Of a stretch of 64,000 bases of DNA, positions 42,361 to 51,692 are shown in pieces. Positions within the stretch are counted from its first letter, which is position 1; the number at the start of each line of letters is the position of its first letter. The DNA comes from Streptomyces sp. NBC_00490. GTDB lineage: Bacteria; Actinomycetota; Actinomycetes; Streptomycetales; Streptomycetaceae. The position numbers were made by a program, and so were the translations under genes. Location: NCBI RefSeq assembly GCF_036013645.1, contig NZ_CP107869.1, positions 1,240,001 to 1,304,000 of the forward strand. The letters are read 5' to 3'. The notes beneath the pieces were generated by a model. That model was not told where the DNA came from. It saw only the letters and a list, made by a program, of their open reading frames with translations, and searched no databases.

Positions 42361-42939
42361 ATGCCGACAGTTCAGGTCGTGCCCGGCCTGGTCGTGGACG
42401 AAGAGCTCTTCGACGCCACCGTCCATGGGCTCGAACAGTACGCGCCGTCCGAGTCGCTCACCTGGGAGGACTTCACCTCGGAGGATCGGTGGCTGCTCGT
42501 GCCCGACCCCGACGGCTTCGGCTACAAGGCCGAGTTGGTGCTGCGCCGGGAGGAGGACCGCACGGTCAAGGTGAACCTGTGGATGGCGCCCGACCTGCGC
42601 GACGGCGCGAAGCCGCAGCCCCACAACCATCCGTGGGAGTTCACCGCGCACATCCTCGCCGGCGGGTACACCGAGCAGCGCTACGAGCTGGTCGACGGCC
42701 AGGTCGTCACCGAGACCCGGGTGCATGAGGCGGGCGGGACGAATCACATGCCCCTGAGCTCTTTTCACGAGGTGACGCACATTCAGGTGCCGGGCCGGAC
42801 AATGACGTTGATGGTGTGCGGAGCGGGACGGCAGGGCACGTGGGGGTACCTCGACCCGGACACCGGCGAGGTGGAGCCCAACCGGCCCGACCCCGGCTTC
42901 CGGGAAGGCCTGGCCGCCCTCAATCCGCGGATGCGCTGA
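42361..42939 (+). CDS. cupin-fold protein, hypothetical
   Basis: A 192-residue protein. PHNHPWEFTAHILAGGYTEQRY is a cupin-like motif 1 with two His and a Glu as possible metal ligands, and SSFHEVTHIQVPGRTMTLMVCG is motif 2 with His. The fold binds a metal and often catalyses oxygen-dependent or isomerase reactions; substrate unknown. ATG 42361 follows GGGGAGGA. It is convergent with the peptidase gene. Confidence 0.7.
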   Translation: MPTVQVVPGLVVDEELFDATVHGLEQYAPSESLTWEDFTSEDRWLLVPDPDGFGYKAELVLRREEDRTVKVNLWMAPDLRDGAKPQPHNHPWEFTAHILAGGYTEQRYELVDGQVVTETRVHEAGGTNHMPLSSFHEVTHIQVPGRTMTLMVCGAGRQGTWGYLDPDTGEVEPNRPDPGFREGLAALNPRMR

Positions 42940-42958
42940 CCCGTACGCCCCGGGCTCG

Positions 42959-44023
42959 TCACCCGAGCACAGCGAGCAGCGGTGCCGCGGGCAGAGGATG
43001 GCGTGTGTCGCCGTAGGGGCCTGTGGTCGTGGTGGCGGTGAGGAGGGAGTTCAGGACGGCTTCCTCCACCGCGTCCAAGAGGGCGCTGAAGACGGGGTCG
43101 AGAGCGTCGTCGGGGACCACGGCGGGGCCGGCGGGTGTGCCCAGGGGGCGGGTGCCGAAGGCCAGGCCGTAGTCACCGCTGCCGTGGCTGTAGGCCGCGC
43201 CGACCCTGGCCAGGGCGTACACCGCGCGTCGGGCGAGCCGGGTCAGCTGGCGGGCGTCCAGGGGTGCGTCGGTCGCGGTCACGATCATGCAGGAACCGGT
43301 GTCGGGGACGGGGGCCGCGGTGGGCAGGCCGACGTCGGCGGGGGTGATCGTGCGGCCGAGGACGCGCAGCGTGCCGCCGAAGTTGGCCTGGACGAGGACG
43401 CCGAGGGTCACCTCTCGGCCCGCCAGTGGGAGACGGCGCGAGGAGGTGCCGATGCCGGACTTGAAGCCGAGCGCGGTGAGCCCGGTGCCGCCACCGACAC
43501 AGCCCTCGGGCACCGGGCCGCTGTGGGCGGTCCCGAGTGCGGAGCGGACGTGCTCCTCATGGACCGGGCGCGAGCGGATGTCGGACAGGAGACCGTCGTT
43601 GCACTCCCCCACCACCGGATTCAGGCTCCGTGCACCGGCTGTCCCGGGCTGTTCCAGCATCCAGCCGACCAGGGCGTCCGCGACCCGGAACGCGGACAGC
43701 GTCGAGGTGAGCAGGACGGGGGTCTCCAGCGCGCCGAGTTCGGCGAGTTGGGTGCTGCCCAGCAGCTTGCCGTAGCCGTTGCCCGCGAACACGCCGGCCG
43801 GCAGCGGGCTCGCGGGGCCCACGCCGTCAGGGACGATCGCGGTGACACCGCTGTGCACACGCGGCGCATCGACCAGTGTGGTGTGCCCTACGCGAATGCC
43901 GGGCACGTCCGTGAAAGTGTTGTGCGGTCCCGTAGGCACCTCACCGACGCCCAGACCGAGTTCGCGGGCCCGGCGAGGGGCTTCGGGTGAGGGCGAGGAC
44001 AGAGGTGGATCGGGCATGCGCAT
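42959..44023 (-). CDS. P1/DmpA family (S58) peptidase
   Basis: A 354-residue self-processing Ntn-like peptidase. FTDVPGIRVGHTTL is the family opening, NPVVGECNDGLL and GCVGGGTGLTALGFKSGIGTSSR contain the conserved Asn/Asp and the G-S cleavage nucleophile near residue 223, and AAYSHGSGDYGLAFGT is the C-terminal motif. Members cut themselves into two chains and release N-terminal D- or L-amino acids or beta-peptides. ATG 44023 and 44017 are equal candidates; neither has a ribosome site. It faces the aminotransferase-like gene. Confidence 0.85.
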   Translation of the reverse strand: MRMPDPPLSSPSPEAPRRARELGLGVGEVPTGPHNTFTDVPGIRVGHTTLVDAPRVHSGVTAIVPDGVGPASPLPAGVFAGNGYGKLLGSTQLAELGALETPVLLTSTLSAFRVADALVGWMLEQPGTAGARSLNPVVGECNDGLLSDIRSRPVHEEHVRSALGTAHSGPVPEGCVGGGTGLTALGFKSGIGTSSRRLPLAGREVTLGVLVQANFGGTLRVLGRTITPADVGLPTAAPVPDTGSCMIVTATDAPLDARQLTRLARRAVYALARVGAAYSHGSGDYGLAFGTRPLGTPAGPAVVPDDALDPVFSALLDAVEEAVLNSLLTATTTTGPYGDTRHPLPAAPLLAVLG

Positions 44024-44110
44024 GATCGGCACACTAGCCAAAGCACCGTATGACGTGGGTGGCCGTTCATCCGGCTGCGGCCCCGGCGTCCCCGGACCTC
44101 GGAGCGCGTC

Positions 44111-45358
44111 ATGACCGAGCCCGAGCCCACGCGACACGACCCCTCCGCCGCCGAGCGCCACCGGACGGATCCCCTGGCCCGGCTCACCCTGGAGCAGCTG
44201 CGGCGGCGCACCAGCATGAAGTGGCGTACCCACCCCGAGGACGTACTTCCGTTGTGGGTGGCGGAGATGGATGTGCCGCTCGCCGCGCCCGTCGTCGAGG
44301 CGCTGCACTCGGCGCTCGACCTCGGCGACACCGGATACCCCTTCGGGACCGCCTACGCCGAGGCCCTTGCCGCTTTCGCCCAGGAACGGTGGGGATGGGA
44401 CGGGCTGCGCGTCGAGCACACCGCGATCGTGCCCGACGTGATGCTGGGCATCGTCGAGGTGCTGCGGCTGATCACCGATCCCGGCGACGCGGTCGTGGTG
44501 TGCTCACCGGTCTATCCGCCCTTCTACGCGTTCGTCGGCCATGACGCCCGTGAGGTGGTCGAGGCCCGCCTCGGTCCGGATCTGCGGGTCGATCCGCGGG
44601 CGCTGGAGGATGCCTTCGTACGGGCTCGGCGCGGGGGCCGGGGGGCCGCGTTCCTGATGAGCAACCCGCACAATCCGACCGGTGTGGTCCATACCCGCGA
44701 GGAGCTGGAGGCCGTCGCGGCTCTGGCCCGCAGGCACGGTGTGCGGGTGGTGTCCGACGAGATCCACGCTCCTCTGGTGCTGCCGGGCGCCACCTTCACC
44801 CCGTTCCTGAGCGTGCCCGGTGCCGAGAACGCGTTCATGCTGGCCTCGGCCACCAAGGCGTGGAACCTCGCCGGGCTCAAGGCCGCCGTGGCCGTCGCCG
44901 GTCCCGAGGCCGCCGACGAGCTCCGGCTCCTGCCGGAAGAGGTCGGCCACGGCCCCAGTCATCTTGGGGTCATCGCCCACACCGCGGCTTTCCGCGAGGG
45001 CGGGGACTGGCTCGACGAACTGCTGCTCGGGCTCGACGCCAACCGCCGCCTGCTGGGCGAACTGATCGCAGAACACCTCCCCGAGGTGGGCTGTACCCGC
45101 CCCGAGGGCACCTATCTGGCCTGGCTGGACTGCCGCCGACTGGGACTGCACGATGATCACGGCACCGACGGGCCCGGTGTGGTGAGCGACGTCGCCGGAC
45201 CCGCGAGGATGTTCCTCGACAAAGCCAGGGTCGCCCTCAGCTCGGGCCACGTCTTCGGCTCAGGCGGCGAGGGACACGTACGCCTCAACTTCGCGACGTC
45301 GCCGGCCATCCTGCGCGAAGCCCTGGCCCGCATGGGGCAGGCGGTACGCGACTTCTAG
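44111..45358 (+). CDS. MalY/PatB-type aminotransferase (cystathionine beta-lyase)
   Basis: A 415-residue PLP enzyme of fold type [23 protein letters not shown] is the PatB signature, [10 protein letters not shown] holds the PLP-binding Asn, and [12 protein letters not shown] the Schiff-base Lys249. Members cleave the C-S bond of cystathionine or cysteine conjugates, giving a thiol, pyruvate and ammonia. The start ATG 44111 lacks a strong ribosome site. Its sulfur chemistry fits the nearby sulfite-oxidase-like gene, but they are not in one operon. Confidence 0.9.
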   Translation: MTEPEPTRHDPSAAERHRTDPLARLTLEQLRRRTSMKWRTHPEDVLPLWVAEMDVPLAAPVVEALHSALDLGDTGYPFGTAYAEALAAFAQERWGWDGLRVEHTAIVPDVMLGIVEVLRLITDPGDAVVVCSPVYPPFYAFVGHDAREVVEARLGPDLRVDPRALEDAFVRARRGGRGAAFLMSNPHNPTGVVHTREELEAVAALARRHGVRVVSDEIHAPLVLPGATFTPFLSVPGAENAFMLASATKAWNLAGLKAAVAVAGPEAADELRLLPEEVGHGPSHLGVIAHTAAFREGGDWLDELLLGLDANRRLLGELIAEHLPEVGCTRPEGTYLAWLDCRRLGLHDDHGTDGPGVVSDVAGPARMFLDKARVALSSGHVFGSGGEGHVRLNFATSPAILREALARMGQAVRDF

Positions 45359-45572
45359 GTGCACGACCGCCCGGACCCGACGGTGGGGCGCTCGAAAACC
45401 AGTGGCACAGCGCCGAGTTGCGTCACTACGGTGCTGGCGAACCGAGTCGTCTGGGCAAGGACGTGCCGTTGTACACCGTGTGAGACCTCCCGAGAGCTGA
45501 TCTGTCGCGCGTCGCGCATGTGCGCCGCGCCTCTTTTTGCTGCGGACTTCTCACTGAAACCGGTGTACTTCT

Positions 45573-46121
45573 GTGCTCAACAACTGGGTGGTCATGCCCA
45601 CCTGCCTGCCGCTCGTTCTCCGCCGTTGCCACACCTGCGCGTCCGAGAGCTTCCGGGCGAACGGCAGGTTTCGCGTCAACGCCCACCACAAGAACATCGA
45701 CGCCTGGCTCCTGGTGCTCTGCACCTCCTGCGGGGACACCGCGAAACTCACGGTCCTGGAGCGGGTCAACGTGCGCTCCGTACGACCTGAACTCCTGGAC
45801 CGGCTCCATGACAACGACCTCGGCCTGACGGCCGAACTGCTCCAGGACCCGGTCGTCCAGCGCCGCAATCACATAGCCCTGGACTGGGACGGTGCCTGGC
45901 GCCTCGACACCGGCGGATCGGATCACCTGGACACCGAGGTGCTCGACGTCTCGGTGCGCTTCGCGGCGCGGATCCCTGTGCGACCGGTGCGACTCATCGC
46001 CGAGGGATGCGGTCTTCCGCGGGCCGAGGTCGAGCGACTGATCGCGGAGGGGAGAGTCGTGTCGGCGGTCCGGCTGAGCCGCAGGCTCTCCGGTGACTTC
46101 ACCTTCACGCTGAAGCGCTGA
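45573..46121 (+). CDS. DUF1062 protein
   Basis: A 182-residue protein. The first half has paired cysteines (RRCHTCAS and CTSCGD) that likely bind zinc; LRRCHTCASESFRANGRFRVNAHHKNIDAWLLVLC is the DUF1062 core. The C-terminal third (VRLIAEGCGLPRAEVERLIAEGRVV) looks like an S4-type RNA-binding helix pair. Function unknown. GTG 45573 is used; ATG 45594 would drop seven residues. It ends in two tandem hairpins. Confidence 0.75.
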   Translation: MLNNWVVMPTCLPLVLRRCHTCASESFRANGRFRVNAHHKNIDAWLLVLCTSCGDTAKLTVLERVNVRSVRPELLDRLHDNDLGLTAELLQDPVVQRRNHIALDWDGAWRLDTGGSDHLDTEVLDVSVRFAARIPVRPVRLIAEGCGLPRAEVERLIAEGRVVSAVRLSRRLSGDFTFTLKR

Positions 46122-46156
46122 CACGCTGAAGGAAATGAGGCGCTGAGACACGCTGA

Positions 46157-46211
46157 CCCGAGGCTTCCTCGGGATGTGGGGCCCGTCCGGCACGATCCGC
46201 CGGGCGGGCCC
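46157..46211 (+). terminator. two tandem terminator hairpins after the DUF1062 gene
   Basis: CCCGAGG-CTT-CCTCGGG (46157-46173) is followed by GGGCCCG-T-CCGG and CCGG-G-CGGGCCC (46179-46190, 46200-46211), a 12-base stem with one wobble pair. They isolate the strong promoter downstream. Confidence 0.7.
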
Positions 46212-46264
46212 TCGCGTGGCCGGTTCCCGTCAGGGCTCCTTGTCGATACGTCCTGACAAACCTG

Positions 46265-46293
46265 TTGACATCGCCAGTGGGGAGTTTCATAGT
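46265..46293 (+). promoter_or_regulatory. near-consensus promoter of the sugar-binding protein gene
   Basis: TTGACA (46265-46270) and CATAGT (46288-46293) are separated by 17 bases, an unusually good vegetative promoter for a Streptomyces gene. Transcription would start near 46300, at the left edge of the operator. Confidence 0.7.
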
Positions 46294-46302
46294 ACGACGC
46301 AA

Positions 46303-46329
46303 CTAGAGCGCGCTAGTAACGCGCTCTAG
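46303..46329. promoter_or_regulatory. operator: 27-base perfect inverted repeat
   Basis: CTAGAGCGCG-CTAGTAA-CGCGCTCTAG has 10-base perfect arms. It covers the expected transcription start of the sugar-binding protein gene, the position of a repressor site (LacI or ROK/GntR type). No regulator gene is adjacent; the broken LacI gene at 9.3 kb is not a supported partner. Confidence 0.7.
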
Positions 46330-46406
46330 CACTCCCAGCGGCATCACCCTCACATCAGGATCACCTCCCACTCCCACCCTGATCAGCACAGCGAGGTGCA
46401 AGGGAC

Positions 46407-47411
46407 ATGCACAGACATCACCGAGCCGCCACTGTGACCGCCATGGTTCTCGTCGGCGCCCTCTTCGCGACCGGCTGCTCCAGCGGTTCCGGTGGCAAGA
46501 AGTCCGAGGAAGGCGACACGGCGGCCGCCGCGGGCAGGGCCGACACGCCACGCATGACCGTGGCCATGGTCACCCACGCCTCCCCCGGCGACACCTTCTG
46601 GGACCTCGTCCGCAAGGGCGCCCAGGCCGCGGCCGCCAAGGACAACATCAAGCTCGTCTACTCCAGCGACCCCAGCGCCGGAACCCAGGCCAACCTCGTC
46701 CAGAACGCCATAGACCAGAAGGTCGACGGCATCGCCCTCACCGCGGCCAAGCCCGACGCCCTCAAGGACGTCATCGCCAAGGCCAAGACGGCCGGCATCC
46801 CCGTCGTCGGCTTCAACTCCGGCGTCGACGACTGGAAAGACCTCGGCATGCTCGAGTACTTCGGGCAGGACGAGAACATCGCCGGTCGGGCCTTCGGTGA
46901 ACGCCTCGGCCGACTCGGCGCCAAGCACGCCCTGTGCGTCATCCAGGAACAGGGCCAAGTCGCCCTGGAAGCCCGCTGTGCCGGCCTGAAGAAGGGCTTC
47001 AGCGGCAAGACCGACACGCTCTACGTCAACGGCACCGACATGCCGTCCGTGAAGTCCACCATCACCGCCAAGCTCATGGCCGACTCCTCCATCGACCAGG
47101 TCGTCACCCTCGGCGCGCCCATCGCGCTGACCGCGGTGCAGTCCCTGTCCGACGCCGGCAGCAAGGCCAGGATCGCCACCTTCGACCTCAACAAGGACGT
47201 CGTCAAGGCCGTCCAGGAAGGCACCCTCGAGTTCGCCGTCGACCAACAGCCCTACCTCCAGGGCTACCTCGCCGTCGACTCACTGTGGCTCTACAAGAAC
47301 AACGGCAACTTCAGCGGGGGCGACACCGCGCCCGTCCTCACCGGACCGGCCTTCATCACCAAGGACAACGCCGACGCCGTCGCCGAGTTCGCCGCGAAGG
47401 GCACCCGGTGA
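46407..47411 (+). CDS. sugar-binding lipoprotein (RbsB-like ABC component)
   Basis: A 334-residue substrate-binding protein: lipobox LFATGC, then the type I periplasmic fold (VAMVTHASPGDTFWDLVRKGAQAAAA, TSGVDDWKDLGMLEYFGQDENIAGRAFGERL, IATFDLNKDVVKAVQEG). It resembles inositol/ribose-type receptors. ATG 46407 is 78 bases downstream of the operator; the 5' leader is short. The ATPase and permease that should follow are absent, except for a stub, so the system cannot transport by itself. Confidence 0.88.
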   Translation: MHRHHRAATVTAMVLVGALFATGCSSGSGGKKSEEGDTAAAAGRADTPRMTVAMVTHASPGDTFWDLVRKGAQAAAAKDNIKLVYSSDPSAGTQANLVQNAIDQKVDGIALTAAKPDALKDVIAKAKTAGIPVVGFNSGVDDWKDLGMLEYFGQDENIAGRAFGERLGRLGAKHALCVIQEQGQVALEARCAGLKKGFSGKTDTLYVNGTDMPSVKSTITAKLMADSSIDQVVTLGAPIALTAVQSLSDAGSKARIATFDLNKDVVKAVQEGTLEFAVDQQPYLQGYLAVDSLWLYKNNGNFSGGDTAPVLTGPAFITKDNADAVAEFAAKGTR

Positions 47412-47461
47412 TGAACGTGACCCGGCACGCCGAGCCGGAGGCTCCGAACTCCCCTCCCTGA
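47411..47461 (+). pseudogene. stub of the lost permease gene
   Basis: ATG 47411 overlaps the lipoprotein stop (TGATG) and reads MNVTRHAEPEAPNSPP, then stop. This looks like the cytoplasmic N-terminus of a sugar permease, the gene expected here, cut off by a deletion. After it the sequence changes to unrelated bases leading into the MFS gene on the other strand. Confidence 0.5.
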
Positions 47462-47552
47462 AACACGAGTAGTTCCGGGCCCACGGCGGCGAGCGGCATG
47501 GGCCGGATCATGTACGCCTCGTGGTCCGGTGCGACTGAGCCGGCGGGGGCGC

Positions 47553-48770
47553 TCAGTGTCGACGTGCCTGGTGTGCGGCGACGGCCATGACCAGTACGGC
47601 GATCAGGGTGACCCCGGCGCCGACGTAGAGCGGTGCGGTGTAGCCGAGGCCCGCGCTGATGGCCAGGCCGCCGAGCCAGGCGCCGAGGGCGTTGCCGACG
47701 TTGGACGCGGAGACGTTGGCGCTGGCGGCCAGTGCCGCGCCGTGGGCGACGTCGGTGACGCGGGTGATCATGCCGGGGACGGCGGCGAACCCGAACAGTC
47801 CCATCAGGAACACCAGGAACACCGACGCGGTGGGGCTGGCCGCGAGGAGGCCGAACACGGCCAGGGTGACGGTGAGTCCGAGGAGGGCGAGGACCAGGGC
47901 GCGGTCCCGGTCCTGGTCGGCCGCTCGGCCGCCGATCAGGTTCCCGGCGACCAGGCCGACTCCGTACACCATCAGCAGCCAGGCGACATCGGCCGAGGCG
48001 AAGCCGCCGACCTCGGTGAAGGTGTAGGCGATGTAGCTGAACGCGCCGAACATGCCGCCGTAGCCGAGGCCGGTGGCCGTCAGGGTCAGCCAGACCTGCC
48101 AGGAGCGGAAGACGCGGAACTGGGCGCGCAGGTCCGCTGCCGGTGTCGGAGCGGAGCCCGCCTCCGTCGGCCGGGCGGGGACGAGGGCCGCGATCCCCGC
48201 CAGAGCCAGTACGCCGATCGCGGTGACCGCCCAGAAGGCCGCCCGCCAGCCCCAGCGTTCACCGACGAGCGCGCCGAACGGCACGCCCAGCACGTTCGCC
48301 AGGGTCAGTCCGGCGAACATCACCGCCACCGCGCGGGACTTGCGTTCCGGCGCCACCAGACCGCGAGCGACCAGGGAGCCGATGCCGAAGAACGAACCGT
48401 GGCACAACGCCGCCACGACCCTGCCGAGCAGCATCACCTGATAGTTCGGTGCGAGCGCGGACAGCAGGTTGCCGATGACGAACAAGGCCACCAGGCCGAC
48501 CAGGACCTGTTTGCGGGGCAGCCGTGTCGTGGCCGCGGTCAGCGCGATGGCGCCGATCGCGACGCTCAGCGCGTATCCGGAGATCAGCCAGCCCGCCGCC
48601 GCTTCCGATACGGCGAGACTCGACGCGACCTGGGGCAGCAGTCCGGCGATCAGGAACTCGGTCAGTCCGATGCCGAAGCCGCCGAGTGCCAGCGCGATGA
48701 GCCCACTTGGCATGCGTCGGCGTTCGAGGGGGCGGCTGTCCAGCACGGGGTGGGGGTCGGTGGCTCTCAT
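47553..48770 (-). CDS. MFS transporter, DHA1 family
   Basis: A 405-residue, 12-helix exporter: GGFGIGLTEFLIAGLLPQVASSLAVSEAAAGWLISGYALS (helices 1-2), RLPRKQVLVGLVALFVIGN (motif A region) and AVMFAGLTLANVLGVPFGALVGE (motif C). ATG 48770 begins a charged N-terminus of 20 residues. It shares motif order with the gene at 35118, about 35% identical by eye in the first half. The proton-driven substrate is unknown. Confidence 0.88.
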   Translation of the reverse strand: MRATDPHPVLDSRPLERRRMPSGLIALALGGFGIGLTEFLIAGLLPQVASSLAVSEAAAGWLISGYALSVAIGAIALTAATTRLPRKQVLVGLVALFVIGNLLSALAPNYQVMLLGRVVAALCHGSFFGIGSLVARGLVAPERKSRAVAVMFAGLTLANVLGVPFGALVGERWGWRAAFWAVTAIGVLALAGIAALVPARPTEAGSAPTPAADLRAQFRVFRSWQVWLTLTATGLGYGGMFGAFSYIAYTFTEVGGFASADVAWLLMVYGVGLVAGNLIGGRAADQDRDRALVLALLGLTVTLAVFGLLAASPTASVFLVFLMGLFGFAAVPGMITRVTDVAHGAALAASANVSASNVGNALGAWLGGLAISAGLGYTAPLYVGAGVTLIAVLVMAVAAHQARRH

Positions 48771-48886
48771 GTGTCGGTCGTCGCCTTGTCGGATTCGCGC
48801 ATGCGTCGACCCTTGCGCGTGGCGGCTGATCCGTCCATGGACAAAGATCTACGGCACTTGGATGAATGCGGCGCGGGCGCGGTGCC

Positions 48887-49786
48887 CTACTCTCCGTGCA
48901 GCCAGGCGCGGGTTCCGAACGACGTGCAGGCCCGCGATGCCACCGCGGCCGCGGCGCGCAGGGCCTCGGTGAAGTGCTGTGAGGTCAAGTGGCCCCGCAG
49001 TGCGAGGTGGTGGGTGAGGGCTCCGTGAAGGAAGTCCCCCGCGCCGAGCGTGTCCGTCACGGGGACCGTCGGAACGTCCACCGTGCCGCCGCCGTCGGGG
49101 CCGCGCCAGACGATGGGCTCCGCCCCTTGGGTGACTGCCGACCAGCGGACCCCGTACTCCTGGAGGAAGCACAGTGTTTCGGTGGGTGTGCTCGTGCCCG
49201 GTGGGTGGAAGTCCGCCGAGCAGACGGCCACGTCGATCGACGGCAGCAGGTTCTCCATGCCGTCCTTCCAGCTGCCTGCGTCGAGGACGGTCGGGCGCCC
49301 GACGGCTCGTGCGAGGCGGGCGGCGGAGACGGCGAGTTCCCTGTGGTGGCCGTCGAATTGCACGATGTCGCAGGCAGCCAGCAGCGCGTCGAGGTCGTCG
49401 GGTGGGGTGACGCGGTGGCCCGTCGCGTTGGTGGAGGCGACCGCGCGTTCTCCGGTGGACGCGGTGACCATGATGGAGGAGACGGCCGGGGGCTCCGTCG
49501 AGTCGGGCGTCAGGTCCGACACGGTGACGCCGAGTCGGTGCAGGTCGGCTGTGGCGCCGAGGCCCAGCGGATGCGAGCCGATCGCGGTGAGCAGGCGGGC
49601 CGCGCCGCCCAGGTGACTGAAGGCCACGGCCGCGTTCGCCGCGGGGCCGCCCGCCGCGATGGTCTGGCGGCGGGACGTCAGCTTCTCGTTGGAAGCGGGC
49701 GCGTGGTCGACGAGTTGGATGACGTCGAGGGTGCACAGACCGATGAACAGCCCCTCGGGGCGTCGAGGCATTGCCGGTTCCCTCAC
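48887..49786 (-). CDS. PfkB family carbohydrate kinase
   Basis: A 299-residue ribokinase-fold enzyme: RRQTIAAGGPAANAAVAFSHLGGAARLLTAIG is the substrate GG motif, and TDTLGAGDFLHGALTHHLAL is the C-terminal motif with catalytic Asp. It phosphorylates a sugar or nucleoside with ATP. Substrate unclear; ribokinase-like sugars are plausible given the sugar-binding protein at 46.4 kb, but a different operon lies between. ATG 49786 is used. Confidence 0.88.
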   Translation of the reverse strand: MREPAMPRRPEGLFIGLCTLDVIQLVDHAPASNEKLTSRRQTIAAGGPAANAAVAFSHLGGAARLLTAIGSHPLGLGATADLHRLGVTVSDLTPDSTEPPAVSSIMVTASTGERAVASTNATGHRVTPPDDLDALLAACDIVQFDGHHRELAVSAARLARAVGRPTVLDAGSWKDGMENLLPSIDVAVCSADFHPPGTSTPTETLCFLQEYGVRWSAVTQGAEPIVWRGPDGGGTVDVPTVPVTDTLGAGDFLHGALTHHLALRGHLTSQHFTEALRAAAAVASRACTSFGTRAWLHGE

Positions 49787-49858
49787 GCGCGACTCCTGCC
49801 GACGGTGCGTGGGGTCAGTGTACGAAGCGAGAGGAGCCGTCGAGCGTTGCGTCGAGTG

Positions 49859-50113
49859 TCAGTTCGGCGGGTCGAGCAGCTGGGCGGCCAGGCCGGCTCC
49901 TACCAGGCCTGTGGCGATGAGGAGCCCGTTCGCCACGATCACCCCGCCGATCAGGACGGCCGTTGTGACGGCCAGGGCCCACCAGGCCCCCGTGCGTCGG
50001 AACTCACGGGGGCGGCGCGGGCGTCCGATGCTCATCGCCCTGGCGAACAGGGGATCGTCACACGCGCAGTGTGCTTCGAGCGCGACCAGACGCTCGTCCT
50101 CGGATCGGGGCAT
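49859..50113 (-). CDS. DUF3040 small membrane protein
   Basis: An 84-residue protein. The motif LSxxE/ExRLxALE at the start is seen as SEDERLVALEAHCACDDPLFARAM, the DUF3040 mark, followed by two close hydrophobic helices (residues 44-64 and 66-78). Function unknown. ATG 50113 is preceded by GAAGGAGA (minus strand). Confidence 0.8.
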   Translation of the reverse strand: MPRSEDERLVALEAHCACDDPLFARAMSIGRPRRPREFRRTGAWWALAVTTAVLIGGVIVANGLLIATGLVGAGLAAQLLDPPN

Positions 50114-50218
50114 GCCTTCTCCTTCGCGCCGTGCGCGGTGCGGGGCTGGGGAGAGCGGTTGGCCGGACTCACGATGAGCGTGGTCGGAGATGCGTCCCGG
50201 CTCGCGCTGCCCGGCTCT

Positions 50219-51454
50219 CTATGCATTCTCCCTAACAGGTGGCCCCTGCAAACAAGTGTCGGCCACAGGTTGGCGGCCCGGCCCCCGGGAAGCCGTGAAC
50301 GCCAGTGCGCGGGCCAGTAGTTCGGCGCGTCCGGCGACGACCGGACCCAGGACCGCGAGCACCAGGACGTATCCGGCGATGAACGGGGCGAGGCGGTCGT
50401 CGAGGCCCGCGCTGGTCGCCATCGCGGCCAGGATCAGGGCGAACTCCCCGCGGGCGACAAGGGTGGTGGCGATCTCCGCGGCGCGCTCGGGGCCGTAGCC
50501 GTACAGGCGTGCCACGAGAAGCCCTGCGACGACGTTCATCACCACGGTCACCGCTGCCGCCGCGGCTACCGGTCCGGCCACGCTCGCGACGACAGCCGGG
50601 TCGATGGCCAGTCCGAAGGCGAAGAAGAAGATGGCCGCGAAGGCGTCTCGCAGGGGGTGTACGAGTCGGCGGATCCGCGCGGCGGAAGGGGTGCCGGCGA
50701 GGATGAGGCCGACCATGAAGGCGCCGATGGCGTCGGCGACGCCCAGGACCTCGGAGATCCCCGCCACCAGGACCGCCGCACCGAGGAAGCTGATCACGAG
50801 CAGTTCGTTGTCGCGTACCGCGATCAGCCGTGCGACCAGCCGGGTTCCGTAGCGGGCCGCGGCGGCCAGGGCCAGCAGGAAGCCGAACGCCTTGCCCGCC
50901 TGCCACAACACGTCCCCGAGGCCCTGGGCGCCGCCGATGACCGGTTGGAGTGCCGCGAGATACAGGGCGAGGAAGATGTCCTCCACCACGATGACGCCCA
51001 GGATGAGGCGCGTCTCGGGGCGGCCGAGGCGCCCCAGGTCGATGAGGATCTTGGTGACGATCGCGGACGAGGAGATGCCCAGCACGCCGGCCAGCACGAG
51101 CGCCTCCCGGGCGCCCCAACCCAGGGCGAACCCGAAGCCCAGCCCCGCGCCGACGTTCAGCACCAGGTAGATGCCGCCGGCCGCCAGGAGCCGCTTGCCG
51201 CCGCTGCGGAGGTCGTCGAGGTGGAACTCCAGGCCCAGGTAGAACAGCAGAAGGACCAGGCCCAGCGCGGAGAGCATCTCGAAGTCGTGGGCGTCCTGGA
51301 CCAGGACGATGCCGGGTGTGTGCGGGCCGAGCAGGATGCCGGCCAGCATGAACAGGGGGATGGTCGGAAGTCCGATCCTGCCGCCGAGGCGGGCGAGGAG
51401 GGCGGCCGCGAGGAAGGCGCCGCCCATGGCCAGGAGGGTGTCAGCGTGTCCCAC
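50219..51454 (-). CDS. CPA2-type cation:proton antiporter (KefB-like)
   Basis: A 411-residue protein with about 12 membrane helices. GRIGLPTIPLFMLAGILLGPHTPGIV, EFHLDDLRSGG and VVVEDIFLALYLAAL (the E/D pair in the transport core) mark the Na+/H+ exchanger domain. There is no RCK/TrkA domain behind it, so it is at the short end of the family. It exchanges K+ or Na+ for protons. ATG 51454 is the best start. An 8-base inverted repeat GCTGACAC/GTGTCAGC (51604-51611, 51635-51642) lies upstream. Confidence 0.88.
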   Translation of the reverse strand: MGHADTLLAMGGAFLAAALLARLGGRIGLPTIPLFMLAGILLGPHTPGIVLVQDAHDFEMLSALGLVLLLFYLGLEFHLDDLRSGGKRLLAAGGIYLVLNVGAGLGFGFALGWGAREALVLAGVLGISSSAIVTKILIDLGRLGRPETRLILGVIVVEDIFLALYLAALQPVIGGAQGLGDVLWQAGKAFGFLLALAAAARYGTRLVARLIAVRDNELLVISFLGAAVLVAGISEVLGVADAIGAFMVGLILAGTPSAARIRRLVHPLRDAFAAIFFFAFGLAIDPAVVASVAGPVAAAAAVTVVMNVVAGLLVARLYGYGPERAAEIATTLVARGEFALILAAMATSAGLDDRLAPFIAGYVLVLAVLGPVVAGRAELLARALAFTASRGPGRQPVADTCLQGPPVRENA

Positions 51455-51692
51455 GGGTCACCCCCTTCGGCTGCGCGAGAGGACGGGGTCGCTTCATCTG
51501 ACGGGGATGGATACAAGTACTCCTTGTGGTGCGTGGCTGACGACGTCTTCAGGGCCGCGCCGCGGCCGGGTGTCACCACCGGCTCGATCGGCGTCGTCTC
51601 CACGCTGACACGGTCCCCGCACCCGCGACCATCGGTGTCAGCACTCATTTCGGCAGATGCCGACGCCCGTCACGTCAGCTCCTGACGGCTGA

